64,000 bases of DNA. Source: Thermoanaerobacterium thermosulfurigenes (lineage in GTDB: Bacteria; Bacillota; Thermoanaerobacteria; Thermoanaerobacterales; Thermoanaerobacteraceae). A program made the translations under genes and the position numbers. Positions within the stretch are counted from its first letter, which is position 1. Every line of letters starts with the position of its first letter. Location: NCBI RefSeq assembly GCF_051201035.1, contig NZ_JBPODR010000005.1, positions 1-64,000 of the forward strand. Reading direction: 5' to 3'. Positions 58,916-64,000 of the stretch are shown one piece after another. The notes below the pieces were generated by a model, which saw only the letters and a list, made by a program, of their open reading frames with translations, did no database searches and was not told the DNA's origin.

Positions 58916-60524
58916 CATACAACACCTCTTTATCAAATGTGACATCTATTTTCTGCTTAAAATTTCCCGTAACCCATGCTTCTAAATGCAATATCCTGTT
59001 TTTGTCAAAAGTCACTTTTATAGAAATAGGTGTACCAGGCTTTATAATATCAGTAAACGTCAATTGCACTGATTTAAGCCTTTTCATCTTTGGATCGTAA
59101 ATGCTTTTCCCTGATAAAATGTCAAGCTTTATTCCTGTAGCATTGTCTACTTTTACAATGCCTTCATACACTTTTTCATAAGGTGCTTTCGTTCCTTGGC
59201 TTACTAATAGAACTGGCAAATTATTTTTCACATCAAGGTAAATATTCTCTGCTACTACGGGATATATGATGATTTTTCCTTTTTCGTTTTTCTTTTTATT
59301 TTCGTTGTAATAATTATATAAAGCAGCACCTTTTGCTACTGAATACATAGGATCTAAGTAGCTTATAGTTTTCTTGCCAAAAAAGTTCTCTATCGTTTCC
59401 CTAACAGTGCTGTAAGCCGTCATGCCTCCCACTAAGAAAACTTCGTCAATATCTTCCTTTTTTAAATTAGCTTTATTGAGAGTATCAATTATCGGATCTA
59501 TTATATTGAACCCTAAATTGCCGCCTTTTGTAAGTAAAGGCTTTATACACTCATCATATTCTTTTTTACTTATTTCAAATTCAAATGACTGCCTACTGTA
59601 GAAATTTTCTAAACTATTTCTATACACAACATCACCATATTCTTCACCTGTTAAACCACTGCCTATAGACGAAAACATGATTCTGGCTTTCTCAATCTCC
59701 AACGACAATACGCTAAATATATATCGCTTTACATCAACATTAGGCAACATTCGCTTATAATCAACATCATTTAAAATAGAATACTTGTGCAATAAATACA
59801 GAACTCCACATACATCAAAGTCAACGCCTCCAAGTTGTGTATGAGGAGATATTGCCAATTCTTCAACTTTATAATCATCACCATTTATTTCCACATTCAT
59901 TATGGATACGTCACAAGTGCCTCCACCTAAATCAAATACCAAAACTTTTTTTGGCTTGCTAAAATCGTGAATGGCGTATCTTTTATCGCTTAACTTTTCT
60001 TCATAAATTAGATCCAACAATGCCGCTGTAGGCTCTGATATAAAGATAAGCTGATCCTCTAAAAATCCTGCCGATTTAGCTGCATTTTTAGTAGATTCAA
60101 TTTGGTCATGATTAAAAGATGCCGGAACTGTTATGACAGCACCATATACTCTTTCACCATAAAATCTTTCAACGTTTGCCTTAGCAACAGACAAAATTTT
60201 CTCTGCCACATCTTCTGGAGTATACTTTTTTTTGCCAATTTGCCACACATGATTCCTATTCCCTATATAATTTTTGCTATTGTATATTACACGATCGTAT
60301 TCAATGTTTTTCATATTTTTAGCCAATTGGCCTATATATTCATTTCCGCCATCATCCACGTAAATGCAGGATGGCAACGTTTTTTTTACTGTTATACTAC
60401 CGTTCTTATCAGAGATTTGCTCTATATCTAAAATATCAATTTTCACGTTGCCATCTTCTGTATAATCAGCACACGCCACGACCGTATTAGTAGTTCCAAG
60501 GTCAATACCAATATATGGTTTCAT
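58905..60524 (-). CDS. Hsp70-family chaperone-like ATPase lacking the C-terminal lid
   Basis: A 539-residue Hsp70 relative, clearly not the housekeeping DnaK (about 610). The nucleotide-binding domain is complete: GIDLGTTNTVVACA, VITVPASFNHDQ, FISEPTAALLDL, VLVFDLGGGTCDVSIM and VFLVGGMTAYSTVRE. A beta-sandwich substrate-binding domain follows (from about 400), but the alpha-helical lid and the EEVD-like tail are missing. No grpE or dnaJ gene is nearby. AAAGGAGG precedes the ATG. The HEAT-repeat gene overlaps its end, suggesting the products act together. Lid-less Hsp70s occur in several bacteria as specialised, poorly studied proteins. Confidence 0.93.
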   Translation of the reverse strand: MKPYIGIDLGTTNTVVACADYTEDGNVKIDILDIEQISDKNGSITVKKTLPSCIYVDDGGNEYIGQLAKNMKNIEYDRVIYNSKNYIGNRNHVWQIGKKKYTPEDVAEKILSVAKANVERFYGERVYGAVITVPASFNHDQIESTKNAAKSAGFLEDQLIFISEPTAALLDLIYEEKLSDKRYAIHDFSKPKKVLVFDLGGGTCDVSIMNVEINGDDYKVEELAISPHTQLGGVDFDVCGVLYLLHKYSILNDVDYKRMLPNVDVKRYIFSVLSLEIEKARIMFSSIGSGLTGEEYGDVVYRNSLENFYSRQSFEFEISKKEYDECIKPLLTKGGNLGFNIIDPIIDTLNKANLKKEDIDEVFLVGGMTAYSTVRETIENFFGKKTISYLDPMYSVAKGAALYNYYNENKKKNEKGKIIIYPVVAENIYLDVKNNLPVLLVSQGTKAPYEKVYEGIVKVDNATGIKLDILSGKSIYDPKMKRLKSVQLTFTDIIKPGTPISIKVTFDKNRILHLEAWVTGNFKQKIDVTFDKEVLYDGC

Positions 60525-60567
60525 TTTTCCTCCTTTACTCCCTCATGGTAAAATAAATTTAAACGCT

Positions 60568-62510
60568 CTACGGAGCCATAACGTCTACATCATCAAACAT
60601 ATTCAAAATCTCCTCAATATTAAATGTACTATTTGTCTTTGCTCCTCTATGAACAATATAAACCTTTTTAGGTGTCAATTTCAAAAATACTTCTAAAATA
60701 TCCTGCAGTATCCCATGGTTGATAATAGGAATATTCTCCTGCAACATAGATATAGGTTTCTTTATGTTGTTGCTTATGTTTAGCAAAATCGCATTGTCAA
60801 ATGACATCAACTCCCGCCCGTACACAAAAGAAGTACTGCCTTCGGTAAGATTGTCCGAGCTGGTCATTACCAGACAATTTCCCAGCGAAATTTCCTTTCT
60901 TATAAATTCCCTTTTGCTATCATACAATTTTATGTCATTTGCATTTAATATGCCATTTCCGTAGATAGGCCCTCTTACTTTTTCATATAACATGGTTATA
61001 TACGACAATGCTCCATCAACATACACATTGTACGGCATATATTCAAAGTTTCTCTTCATAAGCATCAATAAATCTTGAGCTTTCCCTACAGCAAATGCAG
61101 GTATAAAGCCAACACCACGATTGGCTAATTCCTCTATCACTTCCAGAATCAACTTATCTTGAATTGTCTTATCATAAACGCTAAAGCTTGACGTATATCC
61201 AAACGTAGCTTCAGTAATCAGCACATCAGCGTGCATTCCATCAGGAATTGTAAGACCACTATTTGTCTCAACATCTTTTACAGTAAAATCGCCTGTATAA
61301 AACACTGAAAAACCACCAATTTCTGCGTAAACCCCGCAAGCCCCCAATATATGTCCGGATGGAATAAGCTTCACTAAGACTCTTTTGCCTTTCACAGATT
61401 CATCAAAAAGGCAATCGGTCAATGTCATGCTGTTTATTTTATTCAGCAACTTATAATCAGCATCATTTAGATTTAAATCCTGCATATTGCTGTTTTTAGA
61501 AAAAAATCCGTTCAATATATATTTCGTCTCATAAGACATAATTATAGGACAATTTAGTCCGCTTTTTATAAGGTTTACAATGCCCCCGCAGTGATCAAGA
61601 TGGCAATGTGTAATAATGAGTAAATCAATATCTTTAATATCAATGCCAATTTTTTTAAATTCTCGTAATATATGTGATCATCTTTAAAGTTAATTCCACA
61701 ATCTAATAATACATTAACATCATCGTACGTTATTAAGTAACTACTACCACCCGTACCACCACCTTCTAATAAATTAAATTTAAACAGATTAAAATCACGA
61801 CCTTTACCATCTACTTCGCTGTAAAGCTGGTAATACTTCTTTAAAATAAATTTATTTTCAGGAAAATACCTAAAATATTTAACCTTTCTAAGCTCATCAT
61901 CTCCTTTGACGCCCCATTGTATCATAAGCCTAATCATTCTCAAATTGTCGTGATTAAGCTCATAAGCCTTCCTCAATTCAATATACCATCTCTCGTTTCT
62001 ATCATCTTTGTACACCTCTGCCAATACAGTATGTATTAATGACTGAAAAAATCTGTCAGTATTTTTTTCTGCCATATATAGTAGTTCGTCCTCAATTGAA
62101 TAATTCCTGCTTTTATTTTTAAAACTTAATATAAAAATATATAAATTTATCCAATTATTTTCTTCATCGTAGTTCATCAATTGCTCATATATGCCATCTT
62201 TTTTTAGCGACAATTCGAACATATCAAGCAACAGCACACATTCAATAAATAATGATATGTTATTCTTAGATAAAATAATATTATCAAAAATGTTCAAAAA
62301 GTGCTCTTTCGCATCTTCAATAATACCGAGATAAATTTCAACTTTAATTTGCCATAAAATTAAGTATAAGTAAATACTTCTATCGAGATCGCTGACGAGA
62401 TTTTTCTGTTTGAAAATGTATTTATACGCATCCATGTACCTCCTTTCTTCTACATATGTTTTAAGTTTGGTATCGTATTCAGAAACTATGTGATCGTAAA
62501 TTGACTTCAC
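60568..62510 (-). pseudogene. Helical-repeat plus beta-CASP metallo-beta-lactamase gene split by a -1 frameshift
   Basis: Frame 1 (62510-61575) encodes about 220 residues of helical, TPR-like repeats and then the start of a metallo-beta-lactamase fold (NLLEGGGTGGSSYLI, NVLLDCGINF). It runs off frame at TTTAAAAAAATTGG (61650-61656). In the -1 frame the protein continues LKKIGIDIKDIDLLIITHCH, then LDHCGG and the rest to 60568: SGHILGACGVYAE, FYTGDF, ITEATFG and the beta-CASP domain. The join would give about 647 residues with all metal ligands. The A-AAA-AAA run is in exact slippery phase, so programmed frameshifting is possible; otherwise it is a one-base deletion. First gene of the Hsp70 operon, 43 bases ahead; GTG start. 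Confidence 0.82.
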
Positions 62511-62560
62511 CCCCCTCTGTATATTATATATTTTAATATTTTTTTATAAAAATTTCTACA

Positions 62561-62588
62561 AAAAAATAAAGCCTGGTTTCATCCAGGC
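62561..62588 (-). terminator. Intrinsic terminator of the dha operon
   Basis: Leftward stem GCCTGG / CCAGGC with a six-base loop, then TTTATTTTTT. It separates dhaM from the metallo-beta-lactamase gene. Confidence 0.87.
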
Positions 62589-62590
62589 AA

Positions 62591-62980
62591 TTAAATCTTA
62601 ACAAGATTCTTAGCCGCTTCTGCTACTGCTTTAACTTTTAATATGTCACTGCCTATTGAAGCTTCTACGCTTGCAGCAATCGTTCCTTCAACAAGAGGCG
62701 CATCTGCTATCTCAACTTTTCCCGCGTATTCTTCATCAAGAAATTCTAACGCCATTTGAGCACTCATTACAGAACTTCCTAAATCAACTAAGATTAAAAC
62801 GCCGTCGCCGCTTTCGCACTTTTTTATTTCTTCTACGATTTCGTCTACATTTGTGCCTAATCGCCCATCTTTGGTGCCGCCAGACTTGCCTATTCTTATT
62901 TTCCCTCCTGTCATCTGGTCAGCTAATTCATACAAGCCATCTGCCACCTTCTTTGAATGAGACACAATAACTATACCTAC
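62591..62980 (-). CDS. dhaM: PTS-dependent dihydroxyacetone kinase, phosphotransferase subunit DhaM
   Basis: A 129-residue EIIA-Man-like subunit that takes phosphate from HPr and re-phosphorylates the ADP bound to DhaL. The active-site histidine is His9 in GIVIVSHSKKVADG. GGTKDGRLGTNVDEI and ILVDLGSSVMSAQMALEF complete the family pattern. This is the short single-domain form common in Firmicutes, not the E. coli fusion with HPr and EI. The ATG at 62980 with AAAGGATTGG is chosen; an ATG eight codons earlier overlaps dhaL's end. Last gene before a terminator. Confidence 0.95.
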   Translation of the reverse strand, partial: VGIVIVSHSKKVADGLYELADQMTGGKIRIGKSGGTKDGRLGTNVDEIVEEIKKCESGDGVLILVDLGSSVMSAQMALEFLDEEYAGKVEIADAPLVEGTIAASVEASIGSDILKVKAVAEAAKNLVKI

Positions 62981-63000
62981 CATTAGATCCAATCCTTTCT

Positions 63001-63651
63001 TCATTGTTGCAACTTATCTACATAATCAGCAACAGTTTTTATCATCAAATAAGCTGATGTTGCTCCAGGATCCTGATGTCCTATGCTTCTTTCGCCAAGA
63101 TAGCTGGCTCTGCCTTTTTTTGCAGCAATGTCTTTAGTCATTAAAACACCATTGTATGCATTATTTGCCGCTGCTTCTATAGCTTCTTTTAAACCACGTC
63201 CTTCACTTAATGCTTTCTTTAACTCATTCAAGGCAGGCTCCATCGAATCGATCATAGTCTTGTCTCCTACTTGTGCTTTTCCTCTTTCTTTTATTCCAGA
63301 AAGACCAGCCTCAAACATCGCGACAATGTCATTTTCATCTAATGTGTTTTTGCCTGATACTACATTTCCCATTCTCATGAAAAATGTTCCATAAAGTGGT
63401 CCAGATGCTCCACCAACAGTAGAAACTAAAACCATACCAACATTTTTAAGTATTGTGCCTATGTCTTTATCTGAAAATTGTGTCATCTTATCCCTCACTG
63501 CTTTAAATCCCCTATCAAGATTTATGCCGTGATCAGCATCACCTATTGCTGCATCCAGATCTGTAAGGTATTGCCTATTGTCTTCAATTGTCTTTACTAT
63601 GTCATTTAAAATGTTTACTACGTCTGTCTTTCTCAACAACAATATCATCAT
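63001..63651 (-). CDS. dhaL: Dihydroxyacetone kinase ADP-binding subunit DhaL
   Basis: A roughly 216-residue DhaL that holds ADP as a fixed cofactor and phosphorylates dihydroxyacetone bound to DhaK. Conserved aspartates of the magnesium site are in LDAAIGDADHGINLDRGF. MVLVSTVGGASGPLYGTFF is the nucleotide loop. KTMIDSMEPA and SIGHQDPGATS follow. The exact start is unsure: homologues begin near RKTDVV, and a TTG a few codons in has AAAGGGATGATG upstream. It lies 17 bases after dhaK. Confidence 0.94.
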   Translation of the reverse strand: MMILLLRKTDVVNILNDIVKTIEDNRQYLTDLDAAIGDADHGINLDRGFKAVRDKMTQFSDKDIGTILKNVGMVLVSTVGGASGPLYGTFFMRMGNVVSGKNTLDENDIVAMFEAGLSGIKERGKAQVGDKTMIDSMEPALNELKKALSEGRGLKEAIEAAANNAYNGVLMTKDIAAKKGRASYLGERSIGHQDPGATSAYLMIKTVADYVDKLQQ

Positions 63652-63668
63652 CCCTTTCGGCTCATATC

Positions 63669-64000
63669 TTATAATTGCTTAAATGCAGGTGTATCTGCTG
63701 ATGCATCTAAAAGCGATTTAAGCTCATCATCAAGTTTTAAAAGTGTTATTGAAAATCCGCTCATCTCAAGGGACGTCATGTATTCACCTACGAAAGTCTT
63801 ATAAATGTTGATATTTTTTCCCATAAGGTATTCATTCACTTCTTTGTTTGCTATGAAAAGCTCTGAAAGAGGTGTAGCACCAAGGCCATTTACCATCAAT
63901 GCCACTTCATCACCGTCGTTAAACGGCAAGTCAGAAACAATTTTGTCCATAAGCTCAGCAACTATCTCTTTTGCACTTTTTATCTTCTCCCTATGTGTAC
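63669..64000 (-). CDS. dhaK: Dihydroxyacetone kinase substrate-binding subunit DhaK (5' part beyond the window)
   Basis: The C-terminal 110 residues of DhaK. The frame is open to the right edge: codons upstream of the internal ATG at 63950 read THREKIKSAKEIVAELMDKI, matching the region of DhaK that follows the catalytic-histidine segment. EVALMVNGLGATPLSELFI and FVGEYMTSLEMSGFSITLL are family motifs. The active-site histidine that forms a hemiaminal with dihydroxyacetone is outside the window. Order dhaK-dhaL-dhaM is the standard PTS-dependent kinase operon. Confidence 0.93.
   Translation of the reverse strand, partial: THREKIKSAKEIVAELMDKIVSDLPFNDGDEVALMVNGLGATPLSELFIANKEVNEYLMGKNINIYKTFVGEYMTSLEMSGFSITLLKLDDELKSLLDASADTPAFKQL

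Noticed and set aside
58905..60524. Housekeeping dnaK
   Set aside because: It lacks the helical lid and C-terminal tail, and grpE, dnaJ and hrcA are absent from the neighbourhood.
60568..61539. A separate metallo-beta-lactamase gene starting at the ATG at 61539
   Set aside because: The frame is open 37 codons further upstream to the A7 run and includes the HxHxDH motif there; the ATG has no ribosome site, so this is the 3' half of one split gene.
1..64000. CRISPR arrays, insertion sequences, prophage or rRNA
   Set aside because: No regularly spaced repeats, transposase or integrase motifs, terminal inverted repeats, phage genes or rRNA segments were seen on either strand.

Overview
The window reads as a chromosome segment of a thermophilic, saccharolytic, low-GC clostridial bacterium, most probably Thermoanaerobacterium or a close relative. 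This is an inference from the AT-rich sequence, strong AAGGAGG ribosome sites, TTG/GTG starts, HPr kinase, PTS and dihydroxyacetone-kinase genes, ftsEX-ctpB-minJ synteny and an archaeal-type split glutamate synthase. No transposase, prophage, rRNA or CRISPR array was seen. There is one tRNA gene.

Layout. 1-3.5 kb: a cellobiose/lactose-type PTS IIA gene with a textbook sigma-54 promoter and, divergently, its probable LevR/CelR-type activator. 3.5-8.5 kb: a LacI repressor leading two Gfo/Idh/MocA oxidoreductases and two xylose-isomerase-like TIM barrels, a sugar or glycoside catabolic operon of unknown substrate. 8.7-12.9 kb: acyl-CoA ligase, ROK glucokinase, PHP phosphoesterase and hprK. 13-16.9 kb: birA and an SsuABC-type ABC importer. 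16.9-26.7 kb: uvrB-uvrA-FHA-ftsW/rodA-PBP-uvrC as one apparent operon behind a LexA-like box. 26.8-32.8 kb: ftsE-ftsX-envC, then ctpB-minJ-comB. 32.8-39.3 kb: a PucR/CdaR-type regulator divergent from a five-gene split glutamate synthase operon. 39.3-43.5 kb: msmX-type sugar ATPase, small membrane proteins, a lysine riboswitch with an embedded leader ORF ahead of lysA, and rplY. 43.6-45.5 kb: tRNA-Arg(CCG), a hicAB locus whose hicA carries one nonsense codon, and a histidine-rich YmaF protein. 45.5-49.5 kb: a Gld-type ABC exporter operon. 49.7-54.2 kb: an FtsA-like ATPase with a long C-terminal extension, a 2-hydroxyacyl-CoA dehydratase activase and a short-loop FtsH. 54.2-62.5 kb: a six-gene, translationally coupled operon of mostly unknown function. 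62.6-64 kb: dhaK(partial)-dhaL-dhaM.

The best candidate for an undescribed system is 54168-62510. It encodes a helical-repeat plus beta-CASP metallo-beta-lactamase protein (split by a -1 frameshift at an A-AAA-AAA heptamer just before the HxHxDH metal site), a lid-less Hsp70, a HEAT-repeat protein, a coiled-coil protein, a 496-residue protein I do not recognise and a DUF1461 membrane protein. Stops and starts overlap or are separated by a few bases through most of it. Other points to check are the lysine riboswitch whose expression platform carries an 11-codon, lysine-rich ORF; the TGG-to-TGA lesion in hicA; and the sigma-54 promoter with iterated TAGTGTTT elements.
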